NCBI GenBank assembly: GCA_028671895.1 | Contig: JAPMAC010000221.1 | Location: 3,410,001-3,474,000, forward strand | DNA: 64,000 bases | Source of the DNA: Oenanthe sinensis | Lineage: Eukaryota > Streptophyta > Magnoliopsida > Apiales > Apiaceae | Direction: 5' to 3' | Part shown: piece after piece, positions 43,262 through 55,435 of the stretch | Position numbering within the stretch: the stretch's first letter is position 1 | How the letters are laid out: every line of letters starts with the position of its first letter | Program-made: the position numbers and the translations under genes | The notes under the pieces: model-generated | Told to the model about the DNA's origin: nothing | What the model saw: the letters and a program-made list of their open reading frames with translations, nothing else | Databases searched by the model: none

Positions 43262-44149
43262 CACGGTTCATATGGGTGCATTAATTTCATCACCTTTTCG
43301 TTGTTTAATGTAACTATATATTGTAGTATAAAGATATAATGATAGGACATGTGTGCATCTTGTTATATGTTGTTTTCAACGAGACACATGAGGCGCGCCT
43401 TGATGAGTTGTAAGGGTGGGCGCGCCCTTCACCGAGGGAAATCCGGTCGAGGCCCTCGACCGAGGCTGTTGCAGTCATTTGTCATGGTTTTCTATGTCTA
43501 TGCTATATATGCTTGTTGATGCCTTTACCTGTCAATGCCAATTGAAAGTCATAACTTCACATTCCTCTGGTTGCCCTCGTAGAGGAGTTATGATCTACTG
43601 CTAACCTTGTCTTGGAAGATCCTTTTCCAGTACTCAGGCGGTTGTCCTCGTCTAGGGACTTAGGACGTGTCCTATATTTGTGATGGATCTAGTGATGGCC
43701 TCCAGTCAAAGTACCTTAGAAATAGCTGTAGTGGATCGGTTAGAGCCCACGGTTTCCTGGTCAACGTCGAATCCATGAAGTGTTTGGGTCTTATATTGGG
43801 CTTTGACCTATCTAAACAAATCTGAATGTAGAGTCCTCTTCCAAGAAGGTTCCACTTGCCTTTTCTATATTTGATTCAAAGAAGGAAACTTGCCTATAAA
43901 TAAAGATACGTAGGCACATTGTTGGGGGTCGGAATTATTAGAGCTCACAACCGTCAGAGAACAAAACGCTGATTATTCTGAAACCTAACAATCTCAACCC
44001 CCAATTTCATACAAACCACCACCCTCCACCGCATCTCAGCCTCATTAAATCTTTTTCTGGCAAAGAACATCATTCTTTGTTGATTACCAGATTTCTCCAT
44101 CAATAAATTAGTGCTAGAAGGAGGGGAATTCAGCATCTAAGGAGAAAAG
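43262..44149 (+). repeat. Element F: probable 5' LTR and leader of a decayed Gypsy element
   Basis: It is non-coding. There are GC-rich self-complementary words around 43390-43470 (GGCGCGCC, GTGGGCGCGCCC, GGTCGAGGCCCTCGACC). A TATAAATAAAGATACGTAGGC phrase near 43892 is typical of plant Gypsy LTRs. The stretch GTGCTAGAAGGAGGGG at about 44111 resembles sequence after a Tat-like PBS, but the PBS itself is not recognisable. The exact LTR limits are not clear. Confidence 0.5.
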
Positions 44150-46450
44150 ATGTCACAACCACAAGATCAGAAGAAGAAGCATGGTCGCTTGACTGGAGAG
44201 GTGGCCTGAACTACCATGGCCATGAGGAGTACGTTCCAGAGCATGTGACTAATCCCAGGAATGTCGGTAGGATTGTTGGCAGACATCCTCCCATCATGAT
44301 GAGTAACATGGACATAATGGAACAATTATATCGGATCGATGATACAGTGAGAGGCCTTCACGAGAATGTCCAAGTCATTGGAGAGTTAGTGAAAGGGATT
44401 GATGATCGCATAAGCACTCTTGAGCGTCATTCTGGGAAAGAGCCAATGATCGAGGAAGAAGGTAGGATGCTGGAAGATGATCGTGGAAGGAGATTCCATG
44501 AAGTAACCCCTCGAAGGTTAGAGTTTGGAAGCAGAACTACCAATCAAAATCCTGAAGAGAATACGGAGAGGAGAATGATACTTGCAGGAGAATCCCAGTG
44601 AGCTCCTCACCCAAATCACTCAGGCCGCACTACCGAGGAAAGGCACAATACTCAGGTAATCCCTGAACATAATAGAGTCTATGTTCGTGATAGGACTGGT
44701 AGGTGAATTTTGTAGGAAGAGGCGAGAGACCAAATTCGTAGGAGAGAGGGAAGAACATGAGAAATGCCTATTAATCCCTTACCTCTAAGGTCAATCCACC
44801 TGGATGAAGGATTTCCACGAAACATAGATCAGCACACTCGTGAAGCTCTGTCAAATCGGAGAGGAAGGAGAGAGAATGATTTCATGAATCAGAGGGCTCT
44901 TCCTCACTAGAGGCGTCATAATGCCAACCCCGTCATCATCTCCACTACTATGACAGCTCTTCCGAGGGCGGGCATCACACCCCTCAACGACAGAATAATC
45001 AGAACAACTAAGGTACTGATAATACTCAAAATCCTCTTCCTCCACCAGAATCTCATCAGGGCATACCTCAGCCCCCCATGACTACTCAGGGCACGCCTCA
45101 GTCCCCTCTTACAACTCAGGGCACACCTCATCCCCCTCTCACCACTCGGGACACACCTCAGCCCTCCATGACTACAGGGCACGCCTCAGCCCCCCTCTCA
45201 CTCCTCAGGGTAAGCCTCAGCCCCCCCGCCGTAATTACTCAAGTCACAATATCCTCTAATCCATCTATCAATACCCAGGCCACGCCCACGCATCAGGGCG
45301 TGCCCACACTACACACTTTTCAGGTTAGCCCCTTAGCATAACTCTCAGGGATGCAAAACATTCCAGGTGTGGGTAATGTGAATGTTGACGAATTGAAGAA
45401 GCTTCTTACCCTCCTTGATGGAGGAAGGTTTACAACTCTGGTAAAAGCTCCCTCTCCGTTCTCTTAAGCGGTAAGGGAAGCTCCACTTCCACAAGGTTAT
45501 CGAAGCATTACTAACCTTCATTTTCATGGGAATTCTGACCCGGTTGAATATCTGGGAAAATTCAACACTGACATGGATGTTTATCAGGTGCCTAAATTGG
45601 CTAGATACAGGCTTTTGACTGCCACGTTGAGGGATAATGCTCAAGTATGGTTTCATAAGTTTGGAGCAGGTGTGGTCACGTCATGGGATCAAATACAACT
45701 TCTTTTCCTAACACAATTCCAAGCTGCGGTAAAATACGCTCCTCTAGTCAGGACTCTGGCTAATGTCAAGTAAAAGGACAATGAATCCCTTCAAGCATAC
45801 TTCAAAAGATTCAACTCTGAAGCTACGGGGGTTAGATGGGCGACATATGAAACTTTGAAGAGTTTCCTCATTGCTGGTTTAAAGGTTATGACATATTTTT
45901 GGAATTGCAGGGGAAGGAACCGTCGATTGTGGCCTCCCTCTACGCTGAGGTAGAACCTTTCAAAAGAATCAAACAATCTTTGGAAGATAACAAAAAAAGG
46001 GGTACTTAGTCAGGGTCGAAACACAAAGCCAAGAAGAAGGATATGACTCCAGCATCTAAATATAGGGGGAAGCCTAGAAGCCCGAATAGGGTGAATATGA
46101 CACACGATAAAAGGAAGTGGATCCCTCTACCTTCCTATGATAGTAGGCGAGATGGGTATACTCCTCTGGTGGTCGAGGTAGAGCATATCTATGAAGTCAA
46201 CAAAAATAAGGGTTTGTTCAGGAGACCTCCTCCTCCATCAACTTGGCAAAGAAAAGACAAGAAGAAGTATTGTGAATACCATGAGTCTGAAGGTCACGAT
46301 ATGTACGAATGCCGATAACTGAAAGATGAAGTTGAGTTATTGATCAAAGAAGGGCACCTTACTGAATGGGTGAAGAAGTATAAGGTTGATCACCCCACCC
46401 CAAGGAGAGAGAATAGAGCCGGCCTGAGAGCCAACAATTAAGAGCTATCC
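44150..46450 (+). pseudogene. Element F: Gag, heavily mutated
   Basis: It starts at ATG 44150-44152 (MSQPQDQKKKHG) and soon meets a TGA. Readable pieces are a coiled-coil segment (44245-44601), a P/T/Q-rich repeat linker (about 45060-45340), the retrotransposon gag domain (about 45480-45900; LARYRLLTATLRDNAQVWFH) and a knuckle remnant with CEYHESEGHDMYEC (about 46271-46312). At least seven stops or shifts are present. The domain order fits a Tat-like Gypsy Gag. Confidence 0.8.
45065..45220 (+). repeat. 30-bp coding minisatellite in the element F Gag
   Basis: About five tandem units encode TTQGTPQ(S/P)PL variants. Each unit holds CAGGGCACGCCTCAG-type sequence, related to the GGCGCGCC words of the presumed F LTR and to GGGCACGCCCTC at about 47430. 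Confidence 0.8.
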
Positions 46451-46639
46451 TCAGAGCCAACAATATACACACTATTTTTGGGGGACATCATATTGCTGGA
46501 GATAGTAGGAATACAATGGAAAGGTACACAAAGGAAGTCAAATACTGACCTCTCACTAATATCAACAGTTTGTCTTCAAGGCCTACAAAGCTCTTTAAAG
46601 GAAAATCCCCAAACATCACCTTTACAAAGGAATATGCCA

Positions 46640-47060
46640 AATGGGTGCATCACCCTCATAATGATGCCTTAGTAGTGACGATAAAATTTAGGACGGTGAA
46701 TGTCCATCGGGTTTTTGTAGATAATGGGAGCACAAAAAGCATCTTATACTACAACACATACCAGAAGATAGGACTCCTCGACAAAGTCATGACTATTGAA
46801 AGCATATTCATGTAGGGTTTCAGAGGGGAGTCTATCCTCTCTAAGGGAACCATCTGCCTTCCTGTTACCCTTGGAGAGGGGGAATTGTCATCAACCCAGA
46901 TCATTGATTTCTTGGTAGTGGATTAGGAGTCAGCTAATAACACCTTGATCGGAAAGCCACTTTTAAAAGAGATGAAGGTCATCACTTCTTTCTATCACTT
47001 GTCCATGACGTTTTCCATACCTACCGGGATTGGATGTCTTAAAGGGTGCCAATTTGATTC
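46640..47060 (+). pseudogene. Element F: aspartic protease region
   Basis: Readable as VVTIKFRTVNVHRVFVDNGS, with a DNGS where a DxGS/DTGS protease motif is expected, then SILYYNTYQKIGL and, after stops at 46813 and 46924, NTLIGKPLLKEMKV, the usual Gypsy protease end. It is non-functional because of the stops. Confidence 0.75.
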
Positions 47061-47599
47061 AAGGGAATGATATAATAAATTAGTAAAGGTGTTTGAAAAG
47101 GCAAGAGGTCTAAGACAACCACAGTCAAATAACATTCTCGAAAGCCACGAAAAAGCCGTAGTCAATGTTCTGTACATAGTGTGATTCCCTAAGGAAGAAG
47201 AGCTGATGGAACATGTCATATGTCTTGAGAACAACCCATGTCCTTAAATTTTGATGTTGGAAGCACCTCCTAAGGAGGAATTCGTGGAAGGGATTGTGGA
47301 AGATGCGAGTGATGAAGAAACTGAAGAACAAGCCTTGGCAAAAAAAAGAAGGGTAAAGCGGTTATTCCTGAGTCTCTCCCCATAATCGAATTGGAAGAAA
47401 ATCTCAATCCCTCGCCCGAGACCATAGAGGGCACGCCCTCATCCCCTACCAAGAAGGAAGATGACTTTGATTTTGACTTGCACCCTCGAATGCCTCTTGT
47501 AATAGAAAAAATAGGGCCAACAGAAGACACACTTTTCATTCCCATAAATCCAGAGGATTCTTCTAAAGTGCTAAAAATTGGCTCACACCTGGGGCCAGC

Positions 47600-49066
47600 C
47601 CTAAAGAAGAATTGGTGAGGTTTTTAAATGCAAATCTAGATGTATTTGCATGGAGTCATGCCAACATGGTGGAAATTGATCCTGAAGTAATGTGTCACCG
47701 CCTTATCGATCCAAAGAAGAAGGGGATGAAACAAAAGTGCCACCCTGTCACTGGGGAGAGATCTAAAGCATTATGCGAGGAAGTGGATAGGTTGCTAGAA
47801 GTTGGTCTCATTAAATAATTCTTCTATCCCGAGTGGTTAAAAAACCCTATCTTGATGATGAAACCCAATGGAAAGTGGAGGACATGTATTGATTTCACTG
47901 ATCTGAAAAAGACTTGCCCAAAAGATAGCTTTCCTCTCTCAAGAATTGATCAGTTGGTAGATGCCACGGCCGGTCACGCTCTTCTTAGCTTCATGGATGC
48001 ATATTCAGGGTATAACCAAATTCCAATGTATGAACCAGATCATGAACACACCTTCTTCATCACTGATAGAGGGTTGTATTGCTAAATCGGCATACCCTTT
48101 GGCATGATTAATGCTGGGGAAACTTATTAATGGTTGGTTAACATGATGTTCAAGGATCAGATTAAGAAGACAATAGAAGTGTATGTAGATGACACGTTTG
48201 TAAAATCCAAAGAGGCAGTCGACCATGTGAAGTAGTTGGGGGAGATGTTCGACATTCTAAGGAAATATATGATGAAGCTTAATCCCCAGAAATATGTTTT
48301 CGGGGTAGAGTTAGGGATATTCCTCGGGTTCATAGTCAATCATAGGGGAATTGAAGAAAACTCAGCTAAAATTCAAGCTCTTCTTGATATGAAGTCACCA
48401 ACTACTGTGAAGCAAGTTCAAAGCCTAAAGGGGAGGATCAACGCCCTCAACAGATTTGTGTAAAAGTCATCAGACAAATGCAGATAATTTTTCTAAGCCA
48501 TAAAATGGATAGCCAAATACTTTATTTGGACTCCAGAATGTGAAGAAGCTTTTCAAAATGTAAAAGAACAATTAGGGAAACCTCCTCTACTAGCCAAGTC
48601 AACTGAGGGGGAAACACTGATTCTATACTTGGCAGTCTCTAAATATTCAGTTAGTGCCATTTTGGTGAAGGAAGAGGTCGACTTGCAAGCACCCGTCTAC
48701 TATGTGAGTAAAAGGCTTCTGGATGCTGAGAAAAGATATTACAATATGAAAAAGTTAGTATATGCCTTGATACTAGCAGCGAGAAAGTTAAGACCCTATT
48801 TTCAAGCGCACAGGATTGAGGTGAGAATAACCTACCCACTCAAATAAGTCATGCACATGCCAGAGACATTAGTAAGAATGTTGAAGTGGGCAGATGAGTT
48901 GGGATAATTTGACGTTAAATACAAGCCAATGAACGCTATCAAAGGCCAAGCCCTGACATATTTCATTCTAGAATTATCACCGAATTTTGAAAACTTTGAA
49001 AGAGCCATAATCCCAGTAGAAGCCATGCATCCTTGTCAAACAAATACAAAGAAGATTCCTAAACTT
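47600..49066 (+). pseudogene. Element F: reverse transcriptase and RNase H start, truncated
   Basis: The Gypsy RT order is clear: PEWLKNPILMMKPNGKWRTC, FPLSRIDQLVDATAG, FMDAYSGYNQI, GIPFGMINAGETY and YVDDTFVKS (about 48182), then RT connection and RNase H sequence (WTPECEEAFQNVKEQL, YYVSKRLLDAEKRYY). Stops occur at roughly 47816, 48083, 48128, 48234, 48462, 48845 and elsewhere. The rest of RNase H and all integrase are missing because element G begins at 49067. Confidence 0.85.
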
Positions 49067-50347
49067 TGTTAGGTCCAAAATCATCATAGAAGGGGCGGTT
49101 GAATATGATGTGGTAGATTTTTCGTTATATTGTGGATTAAGTGTTTGTGTTCTTGAGATATTAAAAAGGCAGTTAATGAAACAATTAGATTCGGGAAAAT
49201 AACAATGTATTATTAAATCCCTGAGGTGCTACACTTCTAATCAAATGATTAGTTTTAATGGGTTCAATCAAGGTTACAATAGAAATACAGTTGGGTGAAA
49301 TAAATGACTATCTTTAATGGAGCTCCCGTCTGTATCTCTTTTGTTGAAGATGAATGAATGCCTCTTTTCTCCATATTAATTTTCAACCATATATAATTTG
49401 TAGTCTTTTGGAAAATCAAAAATTGATTTCCTACCAATTTCACAAGTCCTTTGTTGCGCTTCAAGAGTGCTAGTGGTGTGGGCGCCACTTAGATGTTTGT
49501 TGTGCCTTGTATAAGTTTAGTTGCGCCTATACAATTGTTACCCTGTATAGGCGCCACTAAATGACTTAGAAGCATTTCATAATGCTTTGTTGCGCCTTGA
49601 ATACCTTTTGTTGTGCCTGCACACTGGATGCAGTGTGTAGGCGCCACAAACCTTTCACCTAAGCTTATGTGGGACCAAAATGAAGTTTTGTTGCGCCTGT
49701 ACTCCCATTCCCTTGTGCATGCGCCATAAACCTTCATATTGACTTGCTTTAGCTTTTAACTTGATTTGCTACTCCTTTACAAAGTTGGTGGCGCCTCTAG
49801 AGTGCCTCATGAGTATAGGAGCCACCAAATACAATATTACTTGCCTTAACATATTTCTTGAAGTGCTTGAAGAAATTTCTACTTGATATTCACTCTTTTG
49901 TCTTGATCAACTGATTTTCTTCTGATTAACCAAGACAATTCTTTTCTTGTTGTGCTGACGCTTAGTGCACATGTCTGGTTCACAAATGACTAACACTGAA
50001 TTGAATTCCCTTGACTTCTATTCTGTTTCAGCTGACTAAATTTGGACTGTTCCATTGCTTCTGATCACTGAAGCCCTTTGACAACAATACTTGAATCATT
50101 GCACTATCTTTAGTCTGAAATCTACTGAACACTTATTTGTTGCTGAGGCCTGAACATATTAATGAACTTCTCTCGCTATCATTTAGTAAACTTTACATCT
50201 TGAATGCTATGCAATGATGTATGTATGATTCATGTTTGTATGTCCTTCTGGATTCCTGTGCTGCATATTAGTATTATTTATCTGTCTTTGTTTCTTAGTT
50301 GAGTTATCGTTATCACTATTACATACTACGTTACATTATGCTTTACA
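49067..50347 (-). repeat. Element G: 3' LTR (about 1281 bp)
   Basis: Minus-strand ends are TGTAAAGCATAATG and CTAACA. The inner end includes the Sirevirus-like ATTCAACCGCCCCTTCTATG (plus-strand about 49086-49105). It carries GCGCC hairpins at about 49460-49810, for example GCGCCTATACA (49523-49533) with TGTATAGGCGC (49544-49554), and a TATA-like TATATAT near 49391 on the far side. The partner LTR is outside the window. Confidence 0.8.
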
Positions 50348-50357
50348 ATTTCCCCCT
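50348..50357 (-). promoter_or_regulatory. Polypurine tract of element G
   Basis: The minus strand reads AGGGGGAAAT just before the 3' LTR, almost the same tract as in element A. Confidence 0.85.
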
Positions 50358-50537
50358 ATTTGTTTGTTAGAGTTCGACAAGCAAATCATGTGAGAGGATA
50401 ACTCAACTGATACTTACAAGAAAAAGTAAAGTGCAGAAAGATAGTAAATAATATTAATTACATTCTGGATTAGATTTTACATTTCCAGATTTCTTGTGTA
50501 CAATAGAAGTTTGTTCCTCTAGCCTGAACAGATAATT

Positions 50538-53500
50538 CTATGATCTTCTGCTTCTTTGTACTGAGTCTTGCTTGTGCTTAGATCTTGTCTCGGAGTAATG
50601 CTTTCTTAGCTCTTCTTCCTTCTTCTCCAACCTTGCCTTCACTATATCTCTAGCTTCCACTTCAAGAGTATTTACTGGAGGTGGTTCTTCTAACTTCTTC
50701 AAAACTTCAGTGAGAAAAGCGATTGAGTTTGTCTTAGAGATTGACTCGAAGGCCAGATATTGTCTCTTTGAAAACACGAACACTGTTATCCTTTTTGGAA
50801 AGCCTTTAACTCTATTAGTGTCATGCATCGACACTTCTGCCAGCTTCTCTACTAGAACATCTTCAATCATCCTCAAAGCCTTTTTGTCTGACTTGATAGT
50901 GGATCTCTTTACCCTTGAAAAGACTTTTCGGATAATTTCAGAATTGTTTCTCCTCAGTTTTGATAGCTTTTTCTTTTTATCCACTCCATTCTTCTTGAAA
51001 AAGAAGTATTTTGTTCCATTTGGCTCCATCTGAATGCAAGGTTCAGAATCTCTTATAGCTTTAAGTATTTCAGTGTCATTCTCTCTTCTTACATACACTG
51101 GATCCTGGTAATATCTGGTTGTCTCCATTAGATATCTACCCTAAGTTTTAATTACTCTGTTCAGCCTGAATGCGTAGATCAACTCAGCAGCCATTAGATC
51201 TTCATCTGTTCTATTCTTCTTGCTTCTGAGTCTCCATTCTACATACTGCATGAACATTGCATGACTTGAGTCCAGACATTCATCAGACAAAGTTAGGTTA
51301 TGAAGTGTTGTTGTTTTGTAGTACTTGACCACCAGAGGCTTCTCAAATGCTTCGACATCGATCTCTATAATTTTCTTCTCAATCATATCTCTCAGTATCT
51401 CATTTGTCTTATGCCCACCAAAGATGACTTTCCTCTTCAGCACATACAACTCCACAATATTCATCTTTTCAAAACTCTTCATCGACATAACCTTTGACCC
51501 CAGTGTTGTAGAATTTATGAACATTTTCCACCCGTACTTGGATGCACTTACTAACACGCTTGTAATCTCTTCTGATAGCATAGCATAGAATTCATGAACA
51601 TCTTCGAATTTTTCCCTCATGGTCCTGAAGAGATCAAGGACTTCTCTGTCTTTCTTCTGAGTAAGGGTTAACTCATTCTTCTTCAGTAGACTCTTTGCTT
51701 CATCCCAATCAGGACCAACCTTTGCTTCAATGTCCTTGATTCTATTTCTTCTTTCTATTGCATGCTGTACTCTCTTCCATTTTCTCTTCATCAGTTCTTG
51801 AGGTTGATCTATACCTTGAGTAACAACTTCATCTACACCAACTAGAAGACAGTCATTATCAAAGGCATGTTCTTCTGCAAACTCCTCCTCAACATATATT
51901 CTTGCAGCTTTTGCAGTTTCATCTATTTCCATCTCTGTTGGAATCTCCATTGGCACATAGGGTTCAAGAATCTCACCACTGTGGATTCTGTAATGATTGG
52001 CAAGAATGTAGAATCCGTGATGCCAGCTGAAGCCATTGAAGGCCTTACCTGTTCAGAGACACCCTGAGCAGGTTCTACAACTGAGGTAGCAGATACTCTT
52101 TTAAAAGAGTCCACATCCCTTCTATGGGTGTGTTGTCCCTCCACCTGACCTGTTAAGGTGGGGAGGACCTCCTGTGTAGGAGCTGGAATTGGAATCTCCA
52201 GGGGGTCACCACCTCAGGCAATGTAGTGAGTGACAAATGAGAGCCTATGATGCCCCACGACGCTTGTTAAGGCACTTCCACTTGTAGTGGTGATGTTGTT
52301 GACATAGCTACTCCTTGAATAGAGACCTCTTCCCTTCTAATGGAGAGTTTCCTTTCCACTTCGCCCACATGGGGAGGGAAAAAATCCTTAATAGGATCTG
52401 GAGATGTGAAGTCCAGGGGGTCACCACATTTGACAATGTAATGAGCGGCTCGTGAGAGTCAGTGATGCCCCCAACTGTCTGTGAAGACAGGTTCTAAATT
52501 GGTTCAGCCAACACAGTACTAGCTACTGAAGTAGCGTATTTTGTTACAACCTCTGGTTCTGTCCCCGTACCTTTCAGGATTTTATCAATTTCAGAATTGA
52601 GGTTACGAAGAAAGATAATGTCGTCAGAGATTGGAGAATCAAGTTCCTGGCTCACAGTTGCCCTAGGTTTGACATTCATTTTACGTCATTTTTGAGAGGG
52701 CAGAGCTGTAGGGGATATTTCAATAATTTCCTGATTCGGTAGGGACTCCCTATCATCTAAATCAATGGGTCTTTTTCATGTTTTGGGAGATGAAGGGAGT
52801 GTTTGTTGTTCTGTGGCAGTGGTTAGAACTGGTTGGTTTTGACCAAGTTCATTGCCAGCTTCGAAGGCCATTGAGGGCTGTTGTTGTGCATTGCTGTTTG
52901 AGGCACAAAGCTAGATATTGTGACAAATTTATCAGTCAAAAAAATAGAAAAATCAAAATCCAGAAGTGTACCTTCTTCCATGTGTTCATCAGAAAGGTCA
53001 GGTATGTACACATCTTTGTTTTGAGTCTCCTCTGTAGTGTCCCCAACACCTACATCCATTATTAGATTTTCAGGGCTATTCCTTTCTTCGTCTTCTTCAT
53101 GAATTGGTTCTTGCTCATTTTCAGACCCATCTTCTTCCATATTCTCATCTTCCTTTTCAGTGTCTGGTTCTTCTTCAGATACTTCTTTGCTTCCGGAATC
53201 AACTGAGGTTTCAGCTTCATTCTCCTCTTGAGATGTATGTTCTTTTAAATTTTCATTTGCTGATTCAACAGTTTCAGATACATGATCTTCTTCAGAGGTT
53301 GCTTCTTTTTCTGCTTCAGATGCACCTTCTTCTTCTTCTTCTTCAATAACCTGTCTAAGAAGAGCAAAGTAATCTCGAATGGATTCAGTTGGTGGGGCAG
53401 GAGTATACCTGTTTGGATAGTCAGCCTCATTCTATAGAACAATATTGTTTTGAACTGTAGAGAGGGTGACTCTTCCAGCTCACTGCTCTGAAAGGATTGG

Positions 53501-54144
53501 AGTTGATTAGCAGTCAGTACTTGGTTTAATACCAGCTGCAGAAATCTTGGATACAGACAAAAATTCTTCATTTTTGCCTGATTATATAGGATCTCCTTCA
53601 TAATCATCTTCCCAAAATTGATTCTTGACCCAAAAGCCACTTCATATCCAATCACCTTATTGAAGTTTGTAATTCCATGGAAGCCACTTGTCTTTGGTGC
53701 AAAGCCATGAGACAAGATGTTGAAAAACAGGTTTCACTCCTTAGGTAGTTGATTCTTGTAAATCTTCTTCGAAAGATTATTGTTTACTCTGGTGCAGTAT
53801 TGGAACATGAAGAAATTGTTCAGGTCTGCTTGAGATGGTTCATCTTCAAAATCTTCAGTCGGCAAATGAAGTGCTTCATTAATGTCATTCTCTGTTATTC
53901 GCACTTTTTGTCGCTTGATAGTGCAAGTGAAAGCTGATATTCCATCTGCAGATGTGTCTTTAGAAGACCTGTACACCTGTCTCAGAAGATTTCTATTTAA
54001 AGGAACACAAGTAGTTAGTGCATAATGGACTATAAAGTGTTCATTTAGAAACCTATCCCAATTACCTAACTCCCCTGCTTCAGTCCAATCATCTACTAAA
54101 ATAGATAAATAATTAGTCTTGTTAATCTCAAAACGATTTGCCAT
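50538..54144 (-). pseudogene. Element G: third ORF ('env-like' position), broken
   Basis: About 3.6 kb is readable in six pieces (53734-54144, 53245-53715, 52823-53140, 52494-52679, 51141-51956, 50538-51128), separated by stops and frameshifts. The first piece (start 54142-54144) follows the same pattern as the N-terminus of the element A third ORF: a DG..I core then EALHLP where A has ECLGLP. The middle is acidic and lysine-rich low complexity. The last two pieces are K/E-rich with coiled-coil character and end in an arginine/serine-rich tail. No membrane segment is seen. Sequence conservation with A is low outside the N-terminus. Confidence 0.7.
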
Positions 54145-55435
54145 TAAATTAAAAATGAAAGATAATTTTTACGAATTAAAATTACTAATTAAAATTGAAT
54201 TAATCAAGAATAATTGACTAAAACCCTAAAACTTTAAAATTACTTAGAGTGACTTGAAATTAATAATTGATAAACTCCTAGTAATTCTTAGCACACTTTT
54301 AATCGATTTTAAAAATTAACAAACCCTAGCCAACTTGTTCGAGTTTTGTAAAATTCAGAATTTTAGAACTTTAACCAAATTCAATGGGACCACTTGCAAA
54401 TGAAAGTTATGAATGTGGGTCTCACAAAACTGGTCTTAGATTAAAAATCGGACAAGAATTGCCTTGATTATGTTCGATTAAAAATTGTAGATCTAGGTAG
54501 TTTTCTTGCGCCTATTATATTGTGTGTACTGTGTATGTATAAAATGAGGCGCAACAAAACAATATATAAATATATATATATGCACAGGAAAACAAACATC
54601 AAAAATTTTCTAAATGTTTATGTTGCGCCTGCACAGTGCTTGCACTGTGTAGGCGTCACTAAATTACCCAGCGCAACAAAATTTTGAATAAGGTGTTTTG
54701 TTGCGCCTTCACAGTGAGTGCACTGTGTTGGCATAACTAAATTCTTTAGCGCCACTACTTGGCAACAAAATCTTGTTAAGTGGTTTGTTGCGCCTCTACA
54801 GTGGTGACACTGTGTTGGCGCAACAAAATCAAAGGCGCCACTTGAGAAACATTTTACATGTGTTTAATTATGTTGCGCCTATACAGTCAAACCACTGTAT
54901 AGGCGCCACTAAACTTAATAAATGCCACTAAGTACTTGAAATCTCAAGTGTTCCCAGATTTTGCTACTTGTTAATAATAATATTCATGAATAATTAGAAT
55001 GATTAATCAATAATAATTACTTAGTTATAAATATTATTTCACAAAATATTTATTAATAACAATAATAACATTATTTGTTAAAATTATTATTATAAATAAA
55101 TTATGCTTCTTATTATTTTACTTTTATTTTAAATATAAGAATAAATATACATATTCATTCTTTTTATTTAAGATAATTTCAAATAATAATTATATATATA
55201 TATAAGTGCCAAGAATTTATCATTTAAATATAAGCACTTAAATATTTTCTAAGATCAAAATTAAATAAATACCATATTAATAAAATTAACAGGCATGCAC
55301 AAGGTATTTATCTAATAATTAATCCTATTAACTGGAAAATAATTTGGTAGATAAATTCACAAGTCCTAAAAATATTGAAATTAATCAACTAGTGAATTTA
55401 TCACCTTCAAATTATATTTTTTGATTACTAACTTA
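54145..55435 (-). other. Element G: spacer and ATG-free leader upstream of the third ORF
   Basis: It is non-coding. On the minus strand there is no ATG from about 54596 down to the third-ORF start, about 450 nt of AT-rich DNA. A TATATATATATTTATATA-type stretch at about 54562-54581 could serve as a TATA element. The hairpin array lies at 54505-54910, and the rest (about 54960-55435) is AT-rich and adjoins the pol stop (55436-55438). Confidence 0.7.
54505..54910 (-). repeat. Hairpin array in the element G spacer (GCGCC...ACAGTG words)
   Basis: At least five hairpins share GTTGCGCC-NNN-ACAGTG, a short loop, then the complement. The best is GCGCCTATACAGT (54875-54887) with ACTGTATAGGCGC (54894-54906), perfect 13-bp arms and a 6-nt loop. 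Another spans 54787-54824. The G LTR holds the same words. Confidence 0.9.

Noticed and set aside
49067..50347. Host gene or UTR in the stretch with short minus-strand frames
   Set aside because: The TG...CA termini, the PPT next to it and shared hairpin words with the G spacer identify it as an LTR.
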